Assembly (NCBI GenBank): GCA_030247885.1
Contig: JAPDRO010000010.1
Coordinates: 992,001 to 1,056,000, forward strand
From: Taxawa tesnikishii (nom. ined.)
Taxonomy: Eukaryota > Ascomycota > Dothideomycetes > Dothideales
Length of the DNA stretch: 64,000 bases
Reading direction: 5' to 3'
Shown here in pieces: positions 11,066-21,587 of the stretch. The notes under the pieces were generated by a model that did not search any database, had not been told where the DNA came from, and worked only from the letters and a program-made list of their open reading frames with translations. Both the position numbers and the translations under genes were made by a program. Positions within the stretch are counted from its first letter, which is position 1. The number at the start of each line of letters is the position of its first letter.

Positions 11066-12406
11066 CCAGAGCAAAAGTATCCGCGGATTTGCCGAGGCAT
11101 CTTGGATTCGCGTCTCCCAAACTGTAACACCTGTAATCCAACACGCAACAATGCCACCGCAACGTCGTCCTCTTGCTTCAACAAGCGACGATGCGAGGCT
11201 CCAGAAGGAGCTCAGTCCTTAGTCAAGAGGGATAATGCTAGGGGTGCACGAGGCTGGAGTAAGCAAGGCGATAATCTCAAAGCAACGGAGCGTGCCTTAC
11301 TCCACTATCGAAGACACTATCAACAACGCGTCCTTACGGCCCCACGGAGAGTCCTCACCTCGCGCCGGCCGATCAAAGCTGACTTCAGACCGAGGGGCAC
11401 GTCGGATAACTCGTTACGCACGAGAGCACCCTTTTCTGACCTACAAACAGCTCCAGAAGGAGCTTAAGCTTACGCAGTCTACCTGGACTATCCGCCAAGT
11501 TCTTGAGCCGTTTGGGATCAAGAAATGGCTTGCAAAGAAGCGACCACTTCTCACACAGAAGTCCGCGACTGCGCGCTTGAGGTGGGCACAAACTTACGCT
11601 TCCTGGACCGAGGAAGAATGGCAAAAGGTGCTCTTTTCGGATGAGTGTTCAGTCGAGAGAGGAGCCGGCCATAAGCGGCGGTGGGTATTCCGCTATCCAA
11701 GAGAGCAATACCACAACGACAAACTGCAAACCTACAACAAGAGCAAGGAGATACGTGTCATGGTCTGGGCTGCAATTCAGAGCCACGAGTCCTCGGACCT
11801 TATGGTTCTACGACGTGATCCAAAGTCCCCAAAGCAAGGGTATTCAGCCGAGTGCTACCTTACGGTTCTAGAGCATGCTTTGCCATATATTTGGAAGCCT
11901 GGCTTGCTCTTCCAACATGATAACGCTCCAATCCACACAGCCAACGTTATCAAAGCATGGCTTCAAGAGCTTGGGGTAGACTTGCTTGAGCGATGGCCTC
12001 CATACTCTCCTGACCTCAACCCAATCGAGCATCTATGGCCCCACCTCAAAGAGCGCGTATACCAGCTTTACCCAGGCATGGAGACATGGACAGGAGGTGA
12101 AGATGCTATTGCAGAGAGGATGGAAGATGCTCTTGTTCATGCCTGGTCAGAGATAGACTAGAAGATTGCTTGTAGTTGCATCAAGAGCATGCCTAAGAGA
12201 ATCCAAGCTATAATTGATGCGGAAGGCTGGTATACCAGATATTGAATAGATACCATTTCGCCCACTACGTCAACAGATTCGCCGTGTCTAGAAGGCTATA
12301 CGGTCCAATCTCTATAAGGACTACGTGTGTCGTGAACGAACGAATTTCTTGAAGAGTTACGGCTGCGGGGTGCCGGATACGGCAATCGCGGATACTTCCG
12401 CTCTAG
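11066..12406 (+). mobile_element. Tc1/mariner-type element, second family
   Basis: The 1,341-bp element lies between TA at 11,064-11,065 and TA at 12,407-12,408. The inverted termini share AGAGC followed by AAGTATCCGCG near each end. The termini and transposase differ from the Tc1 copies at 6.7 and 12.5 kb, so this is a separate family. Confidence 0.75.
11151..12245 (+). pseudogene. Tc1/mariner transposase with two in-frame stops
   Basis: A single frame runs from MPPQRRPLAS to GWYTRY, broken only by TAG at 11,220-11,222 and TAG at 12,159-12,161. It has an HTH region followed by LTSDRGARRITRYAREHP, the first Asp in LFSDECSVERG, the second in FQHDNAPIHT and the Glu in SPDLNPIEHLW. The last two are about 35 residues apart, as in Tc1-type DD34-35E enzymes. 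Both stops can be explained by C-to-T change of CAG-type codons. There is no frameshift, so it is only lightly damaged. Confidence 0.8.
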
Positions 12407-12527
12407 TACTGTAGTCCTACAAATGAAGAAGGCTTTAGTTAAAAAGTATCGCGTAATCGGTAAGGAGCTAAGCCAATAGAGTAATAGTATATTAAGAAGT
12501 CAAACTAAATAACGTGGTTCATCAGTA

Positions 12528-13875
12528 TGATACCTTGGCAGAAGTCTCGGAAGTTCTCCGCGGTAGATCGTCGCAACGCGTCAACCAGAAACAACTCTAT
12601 CAATTCAACTACCACTATGGCGCCTCAGAGTCGTGCTCTTGCTGTAATATCGCGTAATCGACGTCGCCGGACTGAGCTCTCACCAGCTACGAGAAACCAG
12701 ATCATAGGGGCTGCTGCTGCTGGAATGCGACAGTGTCAGATACGCGACACCTTCAACGTGGCAGTTTCCACTATTAACAGGACCATCAACAACGCCTCTA
12801 CACAACCACACGGTGTCTCTAAGCCTCGCTCAGGCCGTCCACAAGCTTGCACAGAGCGCACAAAGTGTGCAATTCTTCGTTATGCACGTAAGAACCCTTT
12901 CCACACCTATAAGCAGCTTCTGAAGGACCTCCAGCTAGACTGCAGCCACACTACCATCTACAGGGTTCTGAAGGCCCAGGGCATTAAGGATTGGGTTGCT
13001 AAGAAGAGTCCTTTGTTATCAGAGGCCTCAGCCAAAAAGAGGAAAGAATGGTGCGAGTTACACAAGCATTGGACTGTTGAAGACTAGCTAAAAGTCATCT
13101 TCTCAGATGAGTGCTCTGTAGAACGTGGATCTGGCAAACCAGCTGCCTATGTATGGCGTGCTTCTGGCCAAGCATACCAAAGGGATAAGGTACAACCATT
13201 CAACAAGAGCAAGGACATACGTGTGATGATATAGGCTGGCATACATAGCAACTAGAAGACTGAATTGATTGTTATGCGTAGGGATATGGAATCAAAGAGG
13301 CAAGGTTACTTAGCTAACTCATATATTGATGCTCTTACTATGGGCCTACTTCCTATATACCAGAAAGGGCTACTATTTCAGCAAGATGGTGCTGGAGTCC
13401 ACACAGCTAGAAAGACAGCAGCCTTCTTCAAAGAAGAAGGCATCAAACTACTGAAAGACTGGCCTCCATACTCACCAGATCTGAACCCTATTGAGCATGT
13501 ATGGGCTATACTAAAGAAGGAGGGTTTTCAGCGCTATCCTGGCATGGATCTATGGAGTGGTGGTGATGACTTTGTACATGAGAGGATGGAGGATGCTTTA
13601 GTTCATACATGGGATCATATCAGTAGCAACAAAGTGTACAACTGTGTTATAAGCATGGTGGATAGGATCCAGGCTTGCCTGCAAAATGATGGCTAGTATA
13701 CCAGATACTAAAGAAAATCAATATTCCTGGGTGGCTATGCAACTCTCCACTGTTTGAATTATTCTGTACTTAATTTGCTAGTGAATTACCAGTGTTGTGG
13801 GTACAGAACATGGGGTGGTGCATCTGAGGGTGGGATTCAGATTCGGAGACTTCCGAGACTTTTGGCGAGGTATCA
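12528..13875 (+). mobile_element. Tc1/mariner-type element, copy 2
   Basis: It has the same length (1,348 bp) and termini as the element at 6,746-8,093, in opposite orientation, with flanking TA at 12,526-12,527 and 13,876-13,877. The latter TA also borders the Fot-type element starting at 13,878. The outermost bases are inverted within this copy (TGATACC at both ends) but differ from copy 1 (CTGTAC type). Confidence 0.8.
12617..13711 (+). pseudogene. Tc1/mariner transposase, copy 2, four stop codons
   Basis: The 365-codon frame is collinear with copy 1 and has no indel. It contains IFSDECSVERG, the second catalytic block FQQDGAGVHT (copy 1 has QQDNAKVHT) and SPDLNPIEHVW. Four TAG codons are present; three replace Trp (TGG) and one replaces Gln (CAG) of copy 1. 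All seven stops in the two copies are therefore C:G-to-T:A changes. Inactive as read. Confidence 0.85.
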
Positions 13876-13877
13876 TA

Positions 13878-15626
13878 CCCCGCGCATACCAGTACCCCGC
13901 GCACTTTCCCGACGCGACACTACTTTAACATACGATTTTCCTACAAGAAACAATGCAGGTCCAAACGACCGAAGCGCGAGTCATCTTGGCTGTCGAGGCT
14001 ATCCGAACATCGTGTAAACTAAGCCGCCGAGCCGCTGCAAAGCTCTATAATGTGCCCGAATCAACCCTCCGCGACAGAATGAATGGCGCAACTCCGATTG
14101 CCGAACGTCGGCCCGCTGTCCAGGTTCTAACCGCGGTCGAAGAAGGGGTGGTAGTTCAATACATACTAGACTTGGACTCGCGAGGGTTTCCGCCCTTAAT
14201 CGAAGACGTAAGAGAAATGGCGGATCGCATCCTCACGTCGCGAGGCACGCGACGCGTCGGGAAACAGTGGCCCTATCGCTTCATCTAGCGAAGGGAAGAG
14301 CTCTATACGCGTCTCTCGCGCGCCTACGACTTCCAGCGAGCCCTCTGCGAGGATGCCGAACTCGTGAGCGCGTGGGTTCGCCTGTTTCTCAGGGTTAACC
14401 ACCGGATTTATGATGGGCATAATCTGTCCTCCGATGGTCGTTACGCGCTCTGATCGACGTGGCAAAGGCAAGACTGTTGAACCTAGCAATCGGGGATGGG
14501 CAACGGCGATTGTTTGTGTCAGTGGTGACGGTTTCGACGTGCCCTCTTTGCTGGTCCAAGGCACCTTTTACCTAGCCAGTTGGTACACCGAGGGCGGTCT
14601 CCCCGACTCGTGGGCTATCAAACCCACTTCGAATGGGTAGATAGACAACGAGACAGGCCTGGACTGGGTCAAACACTTTGACAAGCATACTAGAGCGCGC
14701 ACAAAGGGTAGTTATCGGATGCTAGTGCTCGACGGGCACGAGAGTCACTAGTCGGTCGACTTTGAGGCTTACTATCTGTCTCCCTCCTCATTCCTCCCAC
14801 ATTACCTAGCCTCTTGATGTCGGCTTCTTTAGCCCGCTCAAAAGTGCGTACGGCAAAGAAATCGGGACGTTCATCCGGGCATATATCAACCACATCACTA
14901 AGGTCGAGTTCTTTTGGCATTTCACGCGGCGCATAAAGCTTCTATGACTACGAACAGCATAGCCGGGGGTTTCCGGGGGCCGGTCTCATCCCATTCGACA
15001 CGCAAGTCGTAGCTTCTAGGCTTGATGTGAAGTTGCGGACACTAACACCCGCGAGATCCCCTACGGCCAACGCCGACCCTTGGGTATCTCAGACGCCACA
15101 CAACCCGACTGAAGCCATCTCTCAGTCCGAGCTAGTGAAGTCCCAAATCAGTGGCCATTAAGGAAGTTCTCCAACGCCCATTTTTTCGGCTGTCGAGCAG
15201 ATGGCGAAAGGGATTGAGGCAATAGCCTACTCGGTTACCCTTTAACTGCAGAGAACCGCGTTCTTCAGAAGGCTAACGAAGCCCTTAGCAAGCGCCGGAG
15301 GGCCAGAAAGTCTCGGGTATATCGTGGAGGTGCAGTAACTGCACAAAGTGCAAGGGCTATTGTGGCTCAGAAGGAGATCATAGAGCAGCAAGGGCGAGGT
15401 GTGGGTGAAAGTCGGGGTAGCAATGGTGACAGGCTGGCGACGGTTCGGCGCTGTCGGAAATGCGGAAAGCCTGGGCATAACATTCGAACGTACCAAGTCG
15501 AAGCAGAAACGTCCGATTTCTAGATTACGAACTGTTTCTGGTGTATTTGAGCGATTATGGTTGTGCAATTGGTCATGGAAGTGGTGTCGCGTCGGGAAAG
15601 TGCGCGGGGTACTGGTATGCGCGGGG
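13878..15626 (+). mobile_element. Fot1/pogo-type element (family D), degraded
   Basis: About 1.75 kb lies between TA at 13,876-13,877 and TA at 15,627-15,628. The termini are near-perfect inverted repeats of about 45 bp that start CCCCGCGCATACCAGTACCC and include CTTTCCCGACGCGACAC. The left TA is shared with the adjoining Tc1 element. Partial RIP-altered pieces of the same family occur at 46.69-46.77 kb and 48.94-49.14 kb. Confidence 0.8.
13953..15528 (+). pseudogene. Fot1/pogo DDE transposase, heavily broken
   Basis: The N-terminus (MQVQTTEARVILAVEA, then SRRAAAKLYNVPESTLRDR) is a clear helix-turn-helix. A CENP-B-like segment (REMADRIL, VGKQWPYRF) follows, then RGWATAIVCVSGDGF, and MLVLDGHESH marks the second catalytic Asp. 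Near the end CRKCGKPGHNIRT is a zinc knuckle. Several stops and frame changes, together with missing parts of the DDE core after 14.76 kb, make this an inactive fossil. Confidence 0.75.
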
Positions 15627-15639
15627 TACTGATGAACAA

Positions 15640-16222
15640 CGTTACATTGTTGTGGTGTTGCGCCATGTCGCTGCGCAGGCGTTCTAGTTTCGTAAGGTGG
15701 CCGACTCGCTTGTGAAACACGTTATCCCTCGTATGCTTCACAAGAAAAACGTGGGGCCGGGCTTTTGTCATGGCACCCTTCTGACACGTTCACACCAAGG
15801 GAACAAATGAAGGACAACTGATCAACGTAAATGACGTTGCCCACCCTCCGCTACTAGACCTTTGTTAGCTGCCTGCAGCCGAGGCAGCAGCACCAACCGA
15901 TCACGGAATGAGGAGAGCCTCTCAATCCACAGCAGACCCCGCTGTGGACAAGGCGGAGAAGATGTCCCGGTCCGTACCAGCCGAGCCGCGATCTAGTACC
16001 GCCAAACCCGCTGCACTTGACCGCATATAGCTAGGTGGCACTAGCGGTGCTCAGTGGCATTTAAGCCGGATCCTAACCATATAATGAGTAGCTGTCCTCG
16101 AGGATTTCACGCCCATCCTTCGCAATCAAAGGTCACACAAGCCTAACATCCATACATTGTTCCTTCTCGATTCCCACTTGAACTATTTCCCTACCTGCCG
16201 CTTAGAACCGACCGTAGTCGCC
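15640..16222. other. Intergenic, solo transposon end remnant
   Basis: Around 15,697-15,724 there is a sequence (GTGGCCGACTCGCTTGTGAAACACGTTA) that closely resembles the right terminus of the pogo-type element at 44.2-46.0 kb, which reads GACCGGCTCGCTTGTGAAGC. No element body adjoins it. The rest contains no recognised gene and includes the upstream region of the aegerolysin-family gene. Confidence 0.4.
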
Positions 16223-16701
16223 ATGGCTTACGCTCAATGGATCTACATGATCATTCATAACATGCTGAAGTCCGGCAATCTCACGGTCAAGCAGGCCAAT
16301 GTCATGTGGTAAGCAATTGTTAGCTTTAGCATTGCAGAACTCGTAGCATGATATCCGCTGACACTTTGCGTCACTCCAGGGGCAAATTCTACCAATGGAA
16401 CAACAAGGACAATGACATCTCGGATAGCGAGGTAGAGCAGCAGATGGCCAAGCCCTCTGGTCAAATGGGCATCGCCTCATGCGGCCGTTCCGATTCTAGC
16501 AGCGGCACCGAGGGCAGTTACGATATTTACGATGGCGACGCCAAGGTCTGTCATATCTATTGGAGCTGCCCATGGGGCTCCCAGACCAATACATTCACCG
16601 TCTCGGAAGTCGATGACAACTATATGGTGCAAGCCACTGATCAGAACATGGACTCGGGTGCTATCGGAACTGTCAACATCAAGGTTGCCAAGTCGGGCTG
16701 A
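16223..16701 (+). CDS. Aegerolysin-family small protein (2 exons)
   Basis: Exons 16,223-16,308 and 16,380-16,701 join across a 71-bp intron (GTAAGC...CCAG) that splits a Trp codon, giving 135 residues, the usual aegerolysin length. The whole length matches the single-domain beta-sandwich aegerolysin fold, with a conserved cysteine/glycine/serine block in the middle and an aromatic-rich Trp-Ser-Cys-Pro-Trp-Gly motif after it. Known aegerolysins bind membrane lipids such as ceramide phosphoethanolamine or sterol/sphingomyelin domains, and some form pores only together with a MACPF-domain partner. No MACPF gene is visible in this window, so lytic activity cannot be inferred. There is no classical signal peptide, which is normal for the family. 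No lesions are seen. Confidence 0.85.
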
Positions 16702-16974
16702 ATGCGGGTAATGGGAACGAACCCTACACAACTGTGGTTCGCTCGGGATACGAGTTTCAACAGGTCGATCGAAGTTGGTTGGGTTCACATATGATACAGC
16801 TGTTCAGTTCGTCAGGCCCTAAGGCTTGTCTCTAGTCCGCATGTCATCTATCACTCTCTTGCCCATCAAATTCAGTGATTCTGTGTCTTGCGCGAGAACC
16901 TAACTGTATAATGATCCTTGTATTATCTAAAAGTACCTAAAGTTGTTGGTTCTTTTATTATCTTGCTATATAGT

Positions 16975-17330
16975 ACGCTGAGAGTGCCGAGTTCGATGGC
17001 CAGACGGTGCCCCTCCCGGTTTCGGTCATCCCAGCGGAATGCGGGATCCGTATGCAGAAGATTCCCATCCAGGTCGATATGGCCATCCTCACGCAGCCCA
17101 TGATCAGTGTCCACCGGAGCCGGACCACCACCCTGCCATTCGTTATCCGATACAGAGCCCCTCGGGGAGTTCCGAAAGCATGCCGATAAATTGAATCGAG
17201 AGCCCACAGCCTTGGTGTCGGTTACCGATCGCATCATAGACACAGTCAAGCGTGCCTTTAACAAGCACTATAAGGATGGCGACATTCGAGTGATATTTGG
17301 GTTGTGTTCGTTGAGGTCCCGGTCATAGTA
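16975..17330 (+). pseudogene. Coding-like fragment, uncertain family
   Basis: Two plus-strand frames read protein-like text (TTTLPFVIRYRAPRG, then after a frame change LVSVTDRIIDTVKRAFNKHY). The second piece resembles a motif in fungal DUF7587-type proteins, but this is a weak, memory-based match. Ends are undefined and there is no start. Treat it as a possible broken gene. Confidence 0.25.
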
Positions 17331-18065
17331 CATGAGATACCTTATTCGATGAGCCTCCTGCGGCATTCCCTCACTTAGCAGCATTTCCTTCCCTTTCCGA
17401 CAGGTCATTAGGCTAACGGAGTGAAAGATCAGCTACAAGCCACATACGATGACAATGCAGTAACGTAATCGCTGTAAGCCTGGTAAATTGTTAGGAACGG
17501 AACAGTGTTTGTATTTGGTTGGCGAAGGCTGCGCTACTTCCCTTGCAATATCCTGGCTGTTGTTAGCAACCAACAGAAAGCGTACCGGCACCCGCTCAAG
17601 AACGACTGTCCCCTCGATCCTAGCTTGACCTAGGGACTCAGCTGATGATCGGCATGATGTTCGATTTGTGTACGATTCATACTTCTCCTCTACCACTACA
17701 AGGTGGTCGCTAGGGATTCTTCTAATCGAATTAGCGTACATGATCCGAAAATGATCTGTTCATGTAGTGTAGATCATGTAGATCAGATGCCTTCCGTAGC
17801 CTTGATTCCGGTTCCACTTATGCATGCGATAGCCTGGTCATCGGAGTTCGCTTCTTAGCTGTCGTCATGCTTGAGCTCGCCCCGGATATTTTCTTGGCTC
17901 ATCGAGGAATCGGCAGCCGCATACCCTATTGGGGCGGTCAACGCCAAGATTGACTACTTATTCCCGCATTCAAAAGGTCCGGGTCTCGAGCGGGCAAATC
18001 CGTTGCCTACCCTACCAAAATCGCGCGTTTTATCCCGGTCTACTCCTATTTACTAGCCTTTTATA
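17331..18065. other. Intergenic, nothing recognised
   Basis: Short frames on both strands only. The segment ends at the TA flanking the pogo-type element at 18,066. Confidence 0.4.
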
Positions 18066-19910
18066 ACGTGTTTCATAGGCTCGCGGGCCAACCCAAGCTC
18101 GCGGGCCGCCCTACCAAGATTCCGCACCCATCAACTTTCAACCGCAATGCCTCAACATTACAACACAGACTTCTCCTCTGCTGAAGCCAGGCTCACGCTA
18201 GCTATACAGGCGCTTGAAGATGACGCGACCCTAAGCGAGCGACGCGCTGCAACAATCTATAATGTTCCCCGAACCTCTCTCTAGAAGCGACGCGCCGGGA
18301 CTACGTCAAAACGCGATTATACGCCTGTAGCATGGAAGCTCACTAGGGCTGAAGAGGAGGCTATTGTTCGATACGTACTTGAGCTAGACTCGAGAGGACT
18401 TGCGCCTACAAGGGACATGGTGGGAGATATGGCTAATGATTTGCTAGCAGAGCGTAGTGGGAAGCCAGTAGGCAAGAACTGGGTGGACAACTTTATCGCG
18501 CGTACACATGAGCTTAAAACCCGATGGAGCCGTCCTCACGATCGCCAGCGAGCTTTGAACGAGGATGCGAGGGCTATCAGCCCGTGGTTCACACTTGTTC
18601 AGTCTTACAAGGAGAAGCACGGCATCCAGGACGACGACATCTACAACTTTGACGAGACAGGCTTTATGATGGGTGTCATCTCGTCTTAGCTGGTTGTTAC
18701 AGGCTCAGAGAGACGTGGTGGCAAACGGAAGAGAGTCCAGCCAGGCAATCGCGAGTGGGTTATAGTGATCCAGGGAATCAACGCAGCAGGGTGGACGATT
18801 CCACCGTTTGTTATCTTTGTGGGCAAGGTACTGATCTCTGCCTGGTACGAGGACAAGGACATACCCCGCGACTGGGTTATCGAGGTCAGCAGCAACGGCT
18901 GGACAACAAATGCGCTTGCAATTGCGTGGTTGAAGCACTTTAACAAGCATACAAAGGCGCGTACTGTGGGCACGCACCGGCTGCTGATTGTTGATGGCCA
19001 CGAGAGCCACAACACGTACGAGTTCCACAAACTCTGCAAGGAGGAGAACATTGTCACTCTTTGCATGCCCCCGCACTCGTCGCATCTGCTGCAGCCACTT
19101 GATGTGGGCTGCTTGTCGCCGCTGAAGCGGGCATACGGGGATGAGATCTCAGGCTTGGCGCGCAACCACACCAACCATGTCAAAAAGAAGCATTCCTACC
19201 AGCCTTCAAAGCAGCCTTCGACAAGGCGTTTACAAAGGAAAACATCTGCGCAAGCTTCCGAGGCGCTGGACTGGTCCCACACGACCCAGAAGCTGTGTTA
19301 TAGAAGCTTGATCTGGAGATCCGCACGCCAACACCAGCTGCACTAGAGGACAGCCCGTGGGAATCCAGAACACCGAGCAACGCACACGAGATAGAGGCTC
19401 AATCAACGCTTATTCGCAACCGGATTCGAAGGCACAAGAGCTCCTCGCCTGCTTCCATTATTGAGTCGCTTGATCGACTTGAGAAGGGCTCTGCAAAGGT
19501 GATGCATGATATGGTGTTGATGCGCAAGGAAATGGCTAGTCTTCGACAGGCAGCTGAGGCAGCAACAAAGCGTAGAAATCGTAAGAGGAGGTATATTCGG
19601 AGTGAGGAGACATTAACGGTAGGTGAGGTAGCCAATCTGCTTGCTCCCAACGAGACTGGCGGGTAAGAAGCCAGCAAAGAGGGCTCGCGCGGAGAGGCAT
19701 TGCGGGCGTTGCGGCAAGACTGGACATAACTCTCGCACCTGCCAGGCAGAGACTGTAGGCGTAGAAGATAGCGGAGACTCTGAATAACACAGTAAAATCC
19801 GGAACAATACAGTGACTTGTTGTGGTACTGAGTAGTCTACATGAAGAGGTGCGCAATCTTGGTGGGGCGGCCCGCGAGCTTGGGTTGGCCCGCGAGCCTA
19901 TGAAACACGT
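18066..19910 (+). mobile_element. pogo/Fot1-type element (family C)
   Basis: The 1,845-bp element lies between TA at 18,064-18,065 and 19,911-19,912. The inverted termini begin ACGTGTTTCATAGGCTCGCG and continue almost perfectly for about 50 bp. The length and gene layout match the elements at 8.1 and 46.8 kb, but the termini and sequence are clearly diverged. Confidence 0.85.
18147..19788 (+). pseudogene. pogo/Fot1 DDE transposase with several lesions
   Basis: It starts MPQHYNTDFSSAEAR. HTH (SERRAATIYNVPRTS), CENP-B-like segment (VGKNWVDNF) and DDE motifs NFDETGF, LLIVDGHESH and LLQPLDVGCL are all readable, followed by SFRGAGLVPHDPE and a terminal CCHC knuckle (HCGRCGKTGHNSRTC). Stops occur near 18,283, 18,688 and 19,301, and frameshifts near 19,188 and 19,663. 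The first frameshift is one base short of the sister elements. Unlike copies A/B, the GCLSPLKRAY region is intact here, which shows what the frame should be. Confidence 0.75.
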
Positions 19911-19984
19911 TATCAGCTTCGGTATAAACTTGCTTATCTAGTGTAGAAGCACTCATTGTTGGTTGTAGGAGGGTTAGAAGTTGA

Positions 19985-20100
19985 AAAGACGAGTTTCGGT
20001 GTCTCGCTTCCCCGCGGTTTACGTTATAACAGATGTAGTGAGAGTTTGGTATGGGCTTGGCACAGTGACCGGCTCGCCCGTGGGGTACGTTGTGCTTAAC
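19985..20100. repeat. Solo transposon-terminus remnants
   Basis: The sequence GCTTCCCCGCGGTTTACGTTA (reverse: TAACGTAAACCGCGGGGAAG) matches termini at about 59.94-59.97 kb and at the right edge of the window (63,981-63,998). A second remnant just downstream (GTGACCGGCTCG, then TACGTTG) resembles the right end of the 44.2-46.0 kb element. No bodies are attached. Confidence 0.5.
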
Positions 20101-20238
20101 CTGTTGAGTAAGATCCTAGAGAAAGGTACCGCCTCTTTCTATATTTCTCCTCACAATCCCGCTCAGTAGTTTAGTGCTACGTACGCCTTGTAAACATAAA
20201 ACTAAGCCTACGTGGTTCTCTATTTACCTTTTGAGATC

Positions 20239-21276
20239 ATGGAAGCTCCCAGTCGAATCTTGCATAGACAGAAGAGACGGTCCAAGATCTTCTGGGTCGC
20301 CTCCGCTGTTATTGCCTTGATCATTGCCATTGTCATTGTCGTTCCTTGCGTCCTTATCGTTACCAGGCGACACCACTACCCGAAAGGCCTCCCTCTACAG
20401 TCCTACTCCCATTGTATGTTTACCCTGCGTCCGGTGCATGGGATCCACTCATTCGGCAGTATGTCTATTCATCTCCGCTGTATATGCAACTTCCTCTTGA
20501 AAGCAGATTCTGATATCCATGCCACAGACTAGCTACTCACCCTGAGCTCAAGTTCATTGTCGTCATTAATCCCGCCGATGGTCCCGGTAATTCATCATAT
20601 CCTGGCGATGACTTCGTGTCGTCAATTCAGAAACTGAATGCCTATTGCAATGTGCGAACAATTGGATACGTGCATACCAGACATGGCGACATATTCTGGA
20701 TAGGCGTCACTAAGGAATGCTTCGGGCATGGCCATGGATGGCATATTTTTTGACGAGGCGCCGTATGAGTATTCGGCTGAGGCCGCTGCGTACATGGATA
20801 CCGTCGATGAGGCGGCGAAGAACTCGTCTGGGTTGCAGGGAAATAGGACGGTAAGCAAGCTAACACATATACCCCTTCAATCAGCATCAAGCACGGCGCA
20901 CCATCCTACAGTCAAGACATTCCCACCTCTAGCGTCCTGTCCGCTAACCACTGCACAGGTCATCCACAACCCGGGCACCGTTCCCTCCACCCTCTTCAAC
21001 CTCTCCACCACTGACATCACCGTCGTCTTCGAAGACGCCTACTACGCCTACTGGTCCCAACTGTCCTCCCTCTCTTCCTTACCTTTAGCCCGCACACACT
21101 ACAGCCAAATCATCCATTCTATCCCTGCTAAGAAGGACAGCAGCGGTGATCTGCAGCACCTCGTAGACCAGATGAGCCAGCACGCAGCGTACCTGTTCCT
21201 GACGGTCCGGAGCATGGATCCTTACGAAGGGTTCGCTGCTAATTGGACGAAGTTTATTGACGTCATGCCGAGTTGA
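20239..21276 (+). pseudogene. sph3-like: Sph3-like (spherulin-4/GH135) membrane-anchored protein, broken
   Basis: The predicted product has a short basic N-terminus (HRQKRRSK), one transmembrane helix (about residues 18-43) and a GH135-type domain, the architecture of Aspergillus Sph3. Introns 20,459-20,527 and 20,851-20,958 fit consensus. Readable blocks are LPLYVYPASGAWDPL, FIVVINPADGPGNSS, GIFFDEAPYEY and VIHNPGTVPSTLF. Lesions: a net -1 shift between about 20,370 and 20,405; a net loss near 20,685-20,695 that removes roughly a dozen residues after GYVHTR; and TAG at 20,700-20,702 where related genes have a Trp codon. At least the internal deletion looks real, so I call it a pseudogene. 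It is the 5'-most member of the exopolysaccharide cluster. Confidence 0.65.
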
Positions 21277-21587
21277 GTCACCGGCTGGGCTTCCGCCACC
21301 GTTAGACCCTGGGCGTGGGACAGTGAGGCGTGGCTTGTGTAGTGGACGATTCGTGTCGGAAAGCATTGCTCAATAGTAAACCATTGTCTTTCTGACACGT
21401 TCCCAGTGTTCAAGCACTGCTTACCCCTGTGCTGACGGCGCGCGTTCGTGTCTGCAGGAATGCAGTTAAAAGTAATGAAGCCTCGCGTCGGCATAACGGC
21501 TTGACGGCTCTCTTCCCGCATATTTTTTGCAAACCACAACTAAGCCAATAGAATCCTTGCCGTCTCACTACTACCATTCATACAACA

